The position numbers and the translations under genes were made by a program. Shown here piece by piece: positions 1-8,160 of a DNA stretch of 64,000 nt. Source of the stretch: an uncultured Alistipes sp. (GTDB lineage Bacteria > Bacteroidota > Bacteroidia > Bacteroidales > Rikenellaceae); assembly GCA_910587675.1 (NCBI GenBank), contig CAJUMU010000008.1, positions 14,278-78,277 on the forward strand. Reading direction: 5' to 3'. Numbering within the stretch: position 1 is the stretch's first letter; every line of letters begins with the position of its first letter. A model generated the notes under the pieces. That model saw only the letters and a list, made by a program, of their open reading frames with translations, was not told the origin of the DNA and did no database searches.

Positions 1-1516
1 GGCCGTATGCCGAGATCAAATTTTCGTGCGACACCGACAACTGTTTCCTGTTCTCGAAGTCGTAAAGTGTAAGTCTCCTGATTTTGTAATATGCCGACCA
101 ATAATTTTTCAATAGGGATAAATAGTTCCGCATGGCCTCTGTTTTTCTGGATAGCGCCAATGTGAGAGTATTCGTATCCGATTTGCCTGCCAAAAATCGG
201 CGCTTGGTAATTTCGTACGCGGATTCGGCAAGGTCGAGAATCTCTTCCGAATCGATAATCATTTCTCGATAAATCGTTATCCCGTCGATGATCGTCTCCA
301 ACTCGGACTTGAGATCGCGTCTGTTTCGGGTTACCGATAATTCCGCGGATTTCATGTTGTTGTCGGCGATGCTTATCCGTCCTTTTCTGTCGCCCCAATC
401 GAAGATCGGAACCGAAATATTGATTCCGAAAACGCTTTGACGCGACAGATTGTTGTATACATCCGTGAATCGAGCTCCGATTTGGTTGAATCCGATGCTT
501 GCGGAGATGTTCGCATTGAAACCCGATTCTCTTTTGGTGCGTCGGAGATCCATCTCGGCTTGAAGCAAAGTTTGTTCGTTCATGAGCTCTTGGGGATTGT
601 TTTCCATGGCAATCGCTATGACATTGTCGTAATTTATGTCTAATTGTTTAACCTCGACGGGCAACTTCACTCCGGTGTCGCTGAATGACGTCGACTCTAT
701 TCCGAGAAAAGCAGCGAGCGCTCGGCCTGCTCTATCCACGGCGGCCTTTGCCGTTTTTGCGGAATTTCTGGCATTCTGTCGATCCAAATAGAGTATGTTT
801 ATATCGGCAGGCGAAATGGCGGATATCCGATCGTGTTCCGTTCCCGACATGTATAACGTGTCGGCCGACAACATGTTTTCCATCGCCATTTCATACTCTT
901 TTTGCGCAATTGCGTAATCGAAGAAATACGATGCCGTCTTTTCCACAATGGTTTCGAGCGTATACAGATATTGTTTTTCGGCGATACGATATTTCAGCGG
1001 CTTCAACTTCTTGTCCCATTTGAAGCGATTGAAGCCGAAGAGAGATTGATTGTAGCCTATTCTGATCGGGATGCTCGAGAACTGGGAGTAGCTGTTGGCG
1101 GAGGTGTTGTTCAGGTAATCGAGATTCGTATCCAACGATAAAGTTCCTCCCGTGAACGCCAAATTTTGTTTGATGTTGATTCCGAGCGACGAATACAATG
1201 AGTTTTGGCGTCTGTATATATCTATATTCTCATTGAAATCGTACCTTTGAGTATAGCTGCTGTTGTATTGCAATGGGGTGGCTTGCAGAGAAAAAACAGG
1301 CAGGCGGCTTATTTTATACAGCTTGTATTCCACATAATCCGTCATGAATCGATTGGCCGCCTCGCGAGCGTCTAATGATTCGTTCAAGGCTATCCCGATG
1401 CAATATTCGAGGGTCAAAGGTTTGCGTTCGGGCATTCTGGCATGGCTATTCCACGCGGCGAGCACGCACCACGACAAAATCAGGACGAGTGTTTTGTAAG
1501 CGATGGGATTAGTCAT
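1..1516 (-). CDS. TolC-family outer-membrane efflux protein (partial, runs off left edge)
   Basis: The frame opens with ATG at 1516-1514 and stays open for 505 codons to the window edge. Residues 8-22 are hydrophobic and look like a signal peptide. The rest has the two-repeat layout of the outer-membrane efflux family: an LTLEYCIGIAL opening near residue 34, long polar helices, and strand motifs such as ISVPIFDWGDRKGRI near 367-381. The last visible residues (YYKIRRLTLYDF, about 477-488) resemble the normal end of Bacteroidetes TolC-like proteins, so little is probably missing. The start overlaps the end of the adaptor gene by 8 bp, so it is the third gene of an ABC-adaptor-channel export operon. 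Expected role: the outer-membrane duct for the locus's double-glycine cargo. The family call is seen in sequence; the cargo assignment is inferred from context. Confidence 0.9.
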   Translation of the reverse strand, partial: MTNPIAYKTLVLILSWCVLAAWNSHARMPERKPLTLEYCIGIALNESLDAREAANRFMTDYVEYKLYKISRLPVFSLQATPLQYNSSYTQRYDFNENIDIYRRQNSLYSSLGINIKQNLAFTGGTLSLDTNLDYLNNTSANSYSQFSSIPIRIGYNQSLFGFNRFKWDKKLKPLKYRIAEKQYLYTLETIVEKTASYFFDYAIAQKEYEMAMENMLSADTLYMSGTEHDRISAISPADINILYLDRQNARNSAKTAKAAVDRAGRALAAFLGIESTSFSDTGVKLPVEVKQLDINYDNVIAIAMENNPQELMNEQTLLQAEMDLRRTKRESGFNANISASIGFNQIGARFTDVYNNLSRQSVFGINISVPIFDWGDRKGRISIADNNMKSAELSVTRNRRDLKSELETIIDGITIYREMIIDSEEILDLAESAYEITKRRFLAGKSDTNTLTLALSRKTEAMRNYLSLLKNYWSAYYKIRRLTLYDFENRKQLSVSHENLISAYG

Positions 1517-2828
1517 AGATGCTGTATCTGAGGTTATCGAACAGACGCTCTATCAGTCTGCGCTTGTTAACTATGATATCGGCTGTTCCGCTTATATTGG
1601 GCTTGAATTGTAGTTTCTGGCTGTAATTCGTCGTCAGTTCTCGGGGTAGTTCGACCACTACCATATAGGTGTTTATCGGGTTTTTCTCGGTTTGCCGAGC
1701 CTGCGGAATGAGGGAGATGTTTTTTACAATGCCCTCTACCGACCCGTATTCCATATAAGGGTAGTCATCGAGTTTGATAGTTACTTTGTCCCCGATGTTT
1801 ATCTTTCCCGCTCCGCTCGACGGCAATAACACTTGCCCTACCATCTTCGATTTTTGCGGAATTATGCCGAACAGCTCTTCACCCGCTTGTATGTATTGGT
1901 TGTCGGCGATGAATTTCAAATATTCGAGTTTGCCTTCGACGGGCGCTTTCAGGACATATCGTTGCTCCCATGCCGTTATGTTGTCGCACAGATCGTGGTA
2001 TGATGTAAGTATGTCTAAGTGTAGCTGCCGCTCTTTTTCATTCTGTTCGACGTCGAGCCGAGCCAACAGATTGTTGTTTTCCGATATTTGCATACGAAGC
2101 GATGCGAGATCTTTACGCATGATCGCCTCTTCTTGCTCCATGGTGAGCAAATCTTTATGACTAATGTCCAATTCATATTCGTAAGTGGCGACATTGTCTT
2201 TGTTCAAGGATCGATACTTATCGTTCCATTTGCGAGTTATGGCAAGTTTTCGCGACATTATGTCGAGAACTTTCTCCGTCTCTTTGCATACGCTTTCCAT
2301 TCCGCGAGTGTTGTCGCGGATGCTCGCTCTTTGACGTTCGTAAACGTTGTCCCTATAATGATCGACTCTGTTTTTTAACGCGGAAAGAAATGCGTAATAT
2401 TTAATGTTCAGTTCGCCCAGAAACACTCTATTCGGAAATCTGTTTACGGCATCCGAGAAGTCGGGAGCGTCGGGGTCGAAGGCGGCGAGTAAACGTTTGA
2501 TCTTGACTACATCGTCGCACGTTGCCGAATTTTGTATGATCGCTACGTAATCGTCGCGATTTACGTAATGCCGAGTGCCGGATGTCAACAAAGATATGTT
2601 TCCGACCGCGTTGGCTGTCAGTTTTACGGCAGGTGTGTCGGAACTGATATTTATTGCTCCCGTCACCGTGTCGGGGTATTTTACGATCCATCCGAACACG
2701 AGGATAAAAACCGTGAATACGATTATTGTAAGAGACACCATTCGGCCGAATGATGTCGGCATGCGTTCGATGATATCGATAATCTCCGGGCTGGAATTCT
2801 CAGGATCGTATCGTTTTAGTTTTTTCAT
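1509..2828 (-). CDS. HlyD-family periplasmic adaptor of peptide/protein exporter
   Basis: A 439-residue membrane-fusion protein. A short cytoplasmic N-terminus is followed by one membrane segment (about residues 30-50), a lipoyl-like half, a long coiled-coil hairpin (about 150-270, rich in K/E/R/L) and a second lipoyl/beta-barrel part with the typical YVLKAPVEGKLEYL motif near 290. This is the layout of adaptors that link C39-peptidase ABC transporters to TolC. The start codon overlaps the stop of the ABC gene (ATGA), and its own end overlaps the channel gene by 8 bp, so the three are translationally coupled. It should bridge inner and outer membranes during one-step export of leader-cleaved cargo. 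Base composition is low-GC like its neighbours. Confidence 0.93.
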   Translation of the reverse strand: MKKLKRYDPENSSPEIIDIIERMPTSFGRMVSLTIIVFTVFILVFGWIVKYPDTVTGAINISSDTPAVKLTANAVGNISLLTSGTRHYVNRDDYVAIIQNSATCDDVVKIKRLLAAFDPDAPDFSDAVNRFPNRVFLGELNIKYYAFLSALKNRVDHYRDNVYERQRASIRDNTRGMESVCKETEKVLDIMSRKLAITRKWNDKYRSLNKDNVATYEYELDISHKDLLTMEQEEAIMRKDLASLRMQISENNNLLARLDVEQNEKERQLHLDILTSYHDLCDNITAWEQRYVLKAPVEGKLEYLKFIADNQYIQAGEELFGIIPQKSKMVGQVLLPSSGAGKINIGDKVTIKLDDYPYMEYGSVEGIVKNISLIPQARQTEKNPINTYMVVVELPRELTTNYSQKLQFKPNISGTADIIVNKRRLIERLFDNLRYSIYD

Positions 2829-5035
2829 ATGGAGGTGGCGGTTTTGTCGATTTCGTATTGACTGTTTATGAGTTCGTAATAATGCCTTTTATTGTTCATC
2901 AAAGTCTCGTGATCGCCCGTTTCCACTATCATACCCATGTTCATGACTATGATTTGGTCGGCATTCTTGATGGTGCTCAAACGATGGGCGATTATAACGA
3001 CCGTTCTGTTTTTGAATACGTTATTGAGCGCCTTGACTATCTTCTGTTCGTTGATTGCGTCCAACGAATTGGTGGCTTCGTCCAGAAAAAGGTAGTCGGG
3101 TTTCTTGTATAAGGCGCGGGCTATCAGCAGTCGCTGCCGTTGTCCGCCGCTTAAACCGCGGCCCATCTCGCCGATCATGGTTTGATAGCCGTGCGGCATG
3201 GCCTCTATTTCGTGGTTGATATTGGCTGTTTGAGTCGCTTGTTTGAGGGCTTCGTAATCTATGTTCTCTTCGTTGAGCACGATATTGTTCAAGATGGTAT
3301 CGTTGAAGAGTTTTCCGTCTTGCATCACGCAACCGCATTTGGCTCGCCATTGTCGCAAGCTGATGTTGTTGAGATTCATATCGCCTATACATATATCTCC
3401 GAACGATGGACTGTAAAGTCTGAGCAGCAGTTTCAGAAGCGTCGTTTTCCCGCAACCGCTGTTCCCGACTATTGCGGTGACTTTGCCTTCAGGTATTTTC
3501 ATGAATATGTTTCTGAGCACGAGCGGGGCCGTGGGCGAGTACTGAAAGCATAGATTCCGGATCGTCAGATCTTTGCTCGACGGTATGTCTATATTGTCGG
3601 AGATTACGGACGATGTGTCGTCTTCATCCTTGAGTTTGTGGATCTCGTTTATTCGCATGAAACTGATTTTTGCGTACTGTGCAGATTGGATGAATCCCAC
3701 GAGTTGCGCCACCGGCCCGTTCAGCATGCCCATGATGAATTGGGTGGATATCATGATTCCGAACGATATCTCGCCGTTGATTACGGCCGTCGCGCAAAAA
3801 AACGTCACGGCTATGTTCTGTAAATTGCTTATGAATTGCGATCCCAATACTTGCGCATTGTTGATTTTAAGGATCTTGATATTCAGTCTGTATATTCTGG
3901 CTTGAATTGCCTCCCATTTCCATCGTTTGGCATCTTCGTAATTATTGTTTTTTATCTCCGATATATTTCCTATGGTCTCTACCCAATAGCTCTGGTTCTT
4001 GGCATTCAGGTCGAAATACTCCCAGTCGAGTTTTTTCCTGATATTCAGAAATGTGAGGATCCACAGTATGTATAGGATACTGCCGATTAAAAAAATGAAA
4101 AATATATTCGCGTTGTATACGAGAAGTATGATCGAGAAAACGACGAAAGTAATGGACGAAAACAACATCCCCAAAGAGTTGTTTATTACGAAGCTGCGAA
4201 TGTGTTCGTGGTCATAAGCGCGTTGGAGGATATCCCCGACCAGTTTGTTCTCGAAAAAACTGGTCGGTAATTTCATTAACTTTATCAGATAATCCGAAAT
4301 AAGGGATATGTTTACCCTCGACGATACGTGTAACAACACCCAATCTCGCATTATGTTGGAAAGCGTTATGCTTAACAACAATACGACGTTTCCTATAAGC
4401 ATTAAATTGATGAACGATATATCGCCCGTGTAGATGCCGATATCGATTACCGATTTGGAGATGAACGGCAGAAGCGCCTGCAATCCCGTGGCGATAAGCA
4501 TCACGATAAACAGTATTCCGAATGCTTTTTTATACGGGGTGAAATAGCTTAGCAGGTTTTCGAAACTCTTTAATCGTTCCACTCTTTCGTTGGCTTCTAT
4601 CTGCTTGAAGTTGGCCATCGGCTCCAATGCCATGACTATCCCGATATCGGTTGCCGTCTTACACCAGTTATTCCGGAATTCTTGATGCGAATACGATATG
4701 AGTCCCTTGGCGGGGTCGGATACGTGTATTTTCTTTTCCGTCGCTTTGTAAACCACGACGAAGTGGTCGTTGTTCCAGTGTATTATGCACGGAAGAGGCA
4801 CCTTTTGTATAAGGTCTTTCAGCGTCGCTTTAACGGATACGGTGCGAAGTCCTATTTTTTCCGCCGCATAGCTTATGTCATAAAGCGAGACTCCTTCTCG
4901 GGTTATGCCGCACAAGTCTCTTAAATATTGGAGAGAGTAATATTTTCCATAGTATTTAGATATAATTTTTAGACATGCGGGACCGCAATCCTTGGCATCC
5001 ATCTGAAATTCGTGGGGGAATTTTGTGATTTTCAT
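2825..5035 (-). CDS. Peptidase-containing ABC exporter (C39 domain, PCAT type)
   Basis: A 736-residue inner-membrane transporter. Residues 1-130 are a C39 peptidase with an intact apparatus: Q11, catalytic C17 in DAKDCGPAC, H91 in NDHFVVV and D107 in VSDPA. A six-helix export domain follows (about 165-450), then an ATPase domain with Walker A GNSGCGKTT (about 523-532), signature LSGGQ (about 628-632), Walker B YLFLDEAT and an H-loop AHRLS. Such proteins cleave substrates after a Gly-Gly leader and export the mature part. The locus supplies a matching substrate: the protein encoded at 7560-8156 has a GG leader. The gene is first in the minus-strand operon and is transcribed divergently from the cargo genes. 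All catalytic residues are present, so it should be active. Confidence 0.96.
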   Translation of the reverse strand: MKITKFPHEFQMDAKDCGPACLKIISKYYGKYYSLQYLRDLCGITREGVSLYDISYAAEKIGLRTVSVKATLKDLIQKVPLPCIIHWNNDHFVVVYKATEKKIHVSDPAKGLISYSHQEFRNNWCKTATDIGIVMALEPMANFKQIEANERVERLKSFENLLSYFTPYKKAFGILFIVMLIATGLQALLPFISKSVIDIGIYTGDISFINLMLIGNVVLLLSITLSNIMRDWVLLHVSSRVNISLISDYLIKLMKLPTSFFENKLVGDILQRAYDHEHIRSFVINNSLGMLFSSITFVVFSIILLVYNANIFFIFLIGSILYILWILTFLNIRKKLDWEYFDLNAKNQSYWVETIGNISEIKNNNYEDAKRWKWEAIQARIYRLNIKILKINNAQVLGSQFISNLQNIAVTFFCATAVINGEISFGIMISTQFIMGMLNGPVAQLVGFIQSAQYAKISFMRINEIHKLKDEDDTSSVISDNIDIPSSKDLTIRNLCFQYSPTAPLVLRNIFMKIPEGKVTAIVGNSGCGKTTLLKLLLRLYSPSFGDICIGDMNLNNISLRQWRAKCGCVMQDGKLFNDTILNNIVLNEENIDYEALKQATQTANINHEIEAMPHGYQTMIGEMGRGLSGGQRQRLLIARALYKKPDYLFLDEATNSLDAINEQKIVKALNNVFKNRTVVIIAHRLSTIKNADQIIVMNMGMIVETGDHETLMNNKRHYYELINSQYEIDKTATSI

Positions 5036-5053
5036 TATTTTGTCGGGTTTTCA

Positions 5054-5092
5054 TTTGCGAAATTAATAAAAAGATGTATATTTGCAAATATA
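5054..5092 (+). promoter_or_regulatory. Bacteroidetes-type promoter with palindromic -7 box
   Basis: TTTG at 5054-5057 and TATATTTG at 5077-5084, spaced by 19 nt, match the Bacteroidetes -33/-7 consensus for the plus-strand cargo operon. The -7 box is the left half of a perfect 16-bp palindrome, TATATTTGCAAATATA (5077-5092), so a TATATTTG box also exists on the minus strand facing the exporter genes. No good -33 TTTG partner is seen for the minus direction. Confidence 0.6.
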
Positions 5093-5115
5093 TATCCTAT
5101 GAACTATTCGATGCT

Positions 5116-5684
5116 ATGAAAAAAATTAACAAAATTAAACATCGATGCCCTTAAGAATGAAAATCCGGTTTTGAGCACTATCGAAGAGAGGATGATTACC
5201 GGAGGTGGATCCGGAGATTGCTTGTATTATTCATTGTCGTATGTGACGGGTTACAGTATCGATTCCATCAGGGATACCTATGCCCTTTATTTGTATAAAT
5301 TGAATTGCGGCGATATGGGAAGCATTCCGTGCGGCGGATCGCTCGAAGGCAATGCTCTGTATAAGGCTTGTGTGGAGATGGCCAATAGCGGAGTCAGCAG
5401 CGAACATCAAAAATGGCTTATGGATCAATACGGATTCCATATGGGATGTGATGCGGGTGACCAATGCGGATTCACCAAGGCTATTTATTAATTACCGTTA
5501 TGGCGAAACAGAAGGCCATTCGATCGTTCTGGAGATGAATTGCGGCAATATGATATATGTAGATAAACAACAAAATACATCTGGTAATATGGTATTTATG
5601 ACAGACGGTAATGGTGCGTCTTATTTTTACATGTACGGTAAAAAGATTACGGACTTCATGATATTTCACAATTGCGGCATATAA
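5116..5684 (+). pseudogene. Frameshifted double-leader (GG) papain/OTU-like cargo protein, copy 1
   Basis: This is a broken paralogue of the intact gene at 7560-8156. The ATG at 5116 is followed by seven A residues, and reading from there stops after 12 codons. With six A residues the frame would read MKKLTKLNIDALKNENPVL and run into the STIEERMITGG leader, matching the leader of the intact copy. The middle is open to a stop at 5491-5493 and keeps the GDCLYYSL cysteine motif. A second +1 shift near 5470-5484 restores the C-terminal part: FINYRYGETEGHSIVL with the His motif, and YVDKQ. A TTG at 5171 could in principle start a 106-residue fragment that would lack the leader and the His/Asp half. 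The A7 tract could be a phase-variable or sequencing artefact, but the second lesion argues for decay. Confidence 0.8.
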
Positions 5685-5695
5685 TTAAAAACGAT

Positions 5696-7534
5696 ATGAT
5701 AAGGACATTCTTGGGGGCAACTCGGCGGCGGGCATATGCGTTGATTGTCGTTGCATTTTGCATGCAACTCTCCGTATATGCCCAGAGTCAGACTGACGAT
5801 GCGGATTCGAAATCGTTGTGTATACCGATAAGAACCGGCGTTTTAACCAACGGTATCATATCATACGATAACTCCGTAAAGACTCCATGGGGCGATGCCT
5901 TGTCCATAAGGCGCGACGGAAAGTTCGATTCGATACCCGTAAATGCAAGTTTCAGCAAGCAGGTCGTAATCTCCGAATACGACGGTGATGGTTGTGAAAT
6001 AACACTGAAGAGCAAGGGCTACAAAGCCGGTGAGATATGTTTGCGGGTACGTGGATACGATCCTCGGGAGAGGGAAGTTTTGGACGTGCGGTCTACAAGT
6101 CGGCTTGTGGACAACGAATGGACGGCAACCTCGGTTCGGATCGATTTGTCCGATAATCCGAGAATGTTGAGTTTGGATATGTACTATCGAGGCGATAATG
6201 CTTCTGCGGATCAAACGTTGTGGCTTAGCGACATCGGGTTTCGGTTCGACGGCGAATACATTCCGAGCGATCTCTCTTTGGATGCCCGAAATATCGTGGA
6301 TCTGAATGGGCGCGGACTCTCGAAAATCATAAAAACTGACCTTGTGAATTGCCGTATAGTCGGATTGGGAGAGAGTATCAAAGGCTCTCGATCTATTCAG
6401 GAGGCTCGATATGATTTCTGCAAGGCCTTGATTCGCGACGGAAAATGCCGTTTTGTGGTTCTTGACAATAATATGAATGCGTTGCTTTGGGATTTATACG
6501 TTCAAGGAATGGGCGAGTATGCCGACACATACAGAGGATTGGAGCGTAAGCCGAGCGCCAAATTACTCGATGCCGAGGCGTTGCACTCCTTTATGGATTG
6601 GATCCGTGATTACAATTCAACCCGAAAACCGTCGGATCGGGTACATGTTACCGATTTGATAGGCAGGGTGCAGGGGTTAGAACTGGTGCACTATTTTTCG
6701 ACCCTTCTCGGTGAGAATGACGGCGCACGATACATGGTGGATGCTTATGACCTTAAGATAGAAGAGTTGCTCGCAAGAATAAAGACCGACAGCGATTTGA
6801 TGAAATTGCTCGGCGAGACAGGCCGTGACCTGTTGGTTGCTACACTCGAAAATACGACTTCGGAATACAGTTACGTCATAGGTACCATAGGCTCGCGTAC
6901 GCGGATCGTTAAATGGATGGAATATTTAAGTAGCCGATTCGGCGAAGGGCATAATATCGCTATTTTAGCCGACGGCGATGAGATTTCGTATTTTGCAGGA
7001 GCCGCGCATTACAGACAGTTTGAATCGACTGAAACGAGCGAGTCGACGGAGTATTCGGGCAATCGGAACAGAGTGGCTTACGAGGCCCGCACTCTGGGGC
7101 AGGAGTTACGCGAGAGTTTCGGCAGCGGATATTTCGCGATTGACTTTACCGCGGGAAAGGGAACCTCGCTGAAATTAAGAAAAATGATATTTGCTCCGGC
7201 CGTCGAGTCTGAATTGGAGACGGCTCCCCTTATAAGTTTCGAGAATGCCGCACTGAAAACGGGCAAAGAGTTGTTCTATTGCCCGTCGCAAGCGGCGGAT
7301 CGGACTTACATGCTATCGTGCGGCTCGTCGTTAGGAGACTCTCAATATAAACTGCGTAATGTCAGAGGGCGTTTCGGAGCCTATGTGTTCGTTCGTGAGA
7401 GCGTCGCAGCCGACATAACCTACAAGGGCACTCGCGGCGAGTTCCAAGATGCGCTGCCGATTAACGGCGATGTCAATTATGGCCAACAGCATGTGGAAAA
7501 TATGATCGCCCGCCTGCGCGAGATGTTGAAGTAA
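5696..7534 (+). CDS. Secreted erythromycin-esterase-like protein with altered catalytic motif, copy 1
   Basis: The ATG at 5696 gives a 612-residue protein with a clear signal peptide (positively charged start, hydrophobic 17-27, cleavage near YAQ-SQ). A TTG eight codons upstream would overlap the end of the preceding pseudogene and is less likely. Residues about 40-200 look like an all-beta domain. Residues about 215 to the end resemble the erythromycin esterase (EreA/EreB) family: IVGLGESIKGSRS at 221-233, then RFVVLDNNMNALLWDLYVQG. In active family members this motif is GE-x-x-HG-x-x-E. Here the histidine is Lys and the final Glu is lost, so hydrolysis by the known mechanism is unlikely. 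It follows the broken cargo gene by 11 bp and is paralogous to the gene at 8161-10266. Its role is unknown; it may be a binding, chaperone or immunity partner. Confidence 0.75.
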   Translation: MIRTFLGATRRRAYALIVVAFCMQLSVYAQSQTDDADSKSLCIPIRTGVLTNGIISYDNSVKTPWGDALSIRRDGKFDSIPVNASFSKQVVISEYDGDGCEITLKSKGYKAGEICLRVRGYDPREREVLDVRSTSRLVDNEWTATSVRIDLSDNPRMLSLDMYYRGDNASADQTLWLSDIGFRFDGEYIPSDLSLDARNIVDLNGRGLSKIIKTDLVNCRIVGLGESIKGSRSIQEARYDFCKALIRDGKCRFVVLDNNMNALLWDLYVQGMGEYADTYRGLERKPSAKLLDAEALHSFMDWIRDYNSTRKPSDRVHVTDLIGRVQGLELVHYFSTLLGENDGARYMVDAYDLKIEELLARIKTDSDLMKLLGETGRDLLVATLENTTSEYSYVIGTIGSRTRIVKWMEYLSSRFGEGHNIAILADGDEISYFAGAAHYRQFESTETSESTEYSGNRNRVAYEARTLGQELRESFGSGYFAIDFTAGKGTSLKLRKMIFAPAVESELETAPLISFENAALKTGKELFYCPSQAADRTYMLSCGSSLGDSQYKLRNVRGRFGAYVFVRESVAADITYKGTRGEFQDALPINGDVNYGQQHVENMIARLREMLK

Positions 7535-7559
7535 TCGTAATCGCCTAACCCATGTAATT

Positions 7560-8156
7560 ATGAAGAGATTAACAAAACTTAACATAGACGCGCTGAAGAG
7601 AGAAGTGCCTGTTTTGAGCACTATCGAAGAGCGAATAATCACGGGTGGTAACGGACAAGGAGATTGTTTGTATTATACGATCGCTTTTTTAACCGGTAAT
7701 AGTATCGAATCCGTCCGGCAAAAATACATAATGTATTTGTATCAAACAGAATATTCCGGTGATGTGGGAAGCCTTTCGTGCGGAGGGAATAACGAGAATA
7801 ACGAAGATTATATGGCTTGTGTCGCTATGGCCGACAAAGGCGTTCGAAGTAAGGATCAAGAGTGGCTCATGGCTCAATACGGTTTCTCGATGTCGGATTT
7901 ACCCAGTGATGATTGCGGCTCTTCTGCCCAAGTTTCCGGAGATTATATATTCAATTACCGATATTCAATCGATGAGGGACATTCCGTTATACTGAAGTTG
8001 GTGAATAGTAATGGCGATTACATATTCTATGATCCGCAATTGGGCAAACACGATGTAATGATGAAGAATATTGATAAAGATGGAAATGTATATTATACTA
8101 TTTACGGAAAAGTCGTATTGGAGTATGATTTGTATAAATTAGTAAAGAACAAATAA
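7560..8156 (+). CDS. Double-glycine-leader protein with papain/OTU-like cysteine-protease domain (putative exported cargo)
   Basis: A 198-residue protein. Residues 1-30 have the Bacteroidales GG-leader look: Lys-rich start, then LSTIEERIITGG, with predicted C39 cleavage after G30. The core of about 168 residues starts with GDCLYYTIAFLTG (C36), which resembles the nucleophile motif of OTU/papain-like cysteine proteases. It also has a GHSVIL motif (H141) and YDPQ (D158, Q160), the order expected for a Cys-His-Asp/Gln active site. C36, H141, D158 and Q160 are all kept in the frameshifted paralogue, as are C74, C87 and C119. It sits between the two esterase-like genes (gaps 25 and 4 bp) in the plus-strand operon, opposite a GG-cleaving exporter. 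That it is an exported enzyme-like effector is inference; no exact family is recognised. Confidence 0.7.
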   Translation: MKRLTKLNIDALKREVPVLSTIEERIITGGNGQGDCLYYTIAFLTGNSIESVRQKYIMYLYQTEYSGDVGSLSCGGNNENNEDYMACVAMADKGVRSKDQEWLMAQYGFSMSDLPSDDCGSSAQVSGDYIFNYRYSIDEGHSVILKLVNSNGDYIFYDPQLGKHDVMMKNIDKDGNVYYTIYGKVVLEYDLYKLVKNK

Positions 8157-8160
8157 ATAT

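Noticed and set aside
5085..5092. Minus-strand -7 box as a firm exporter promoter
   Set aside because: The box is perfect, but no TTTG lies about 19-20 nt upstream, so it is reported only as part of the palindrome.
5171..5491. A 106-residue gene starting at TTG
   Set aside because: The paralogue shows that the true start and leader lie upstream and the C-terminal half downstream, so this is a fragment of a pseudogene.
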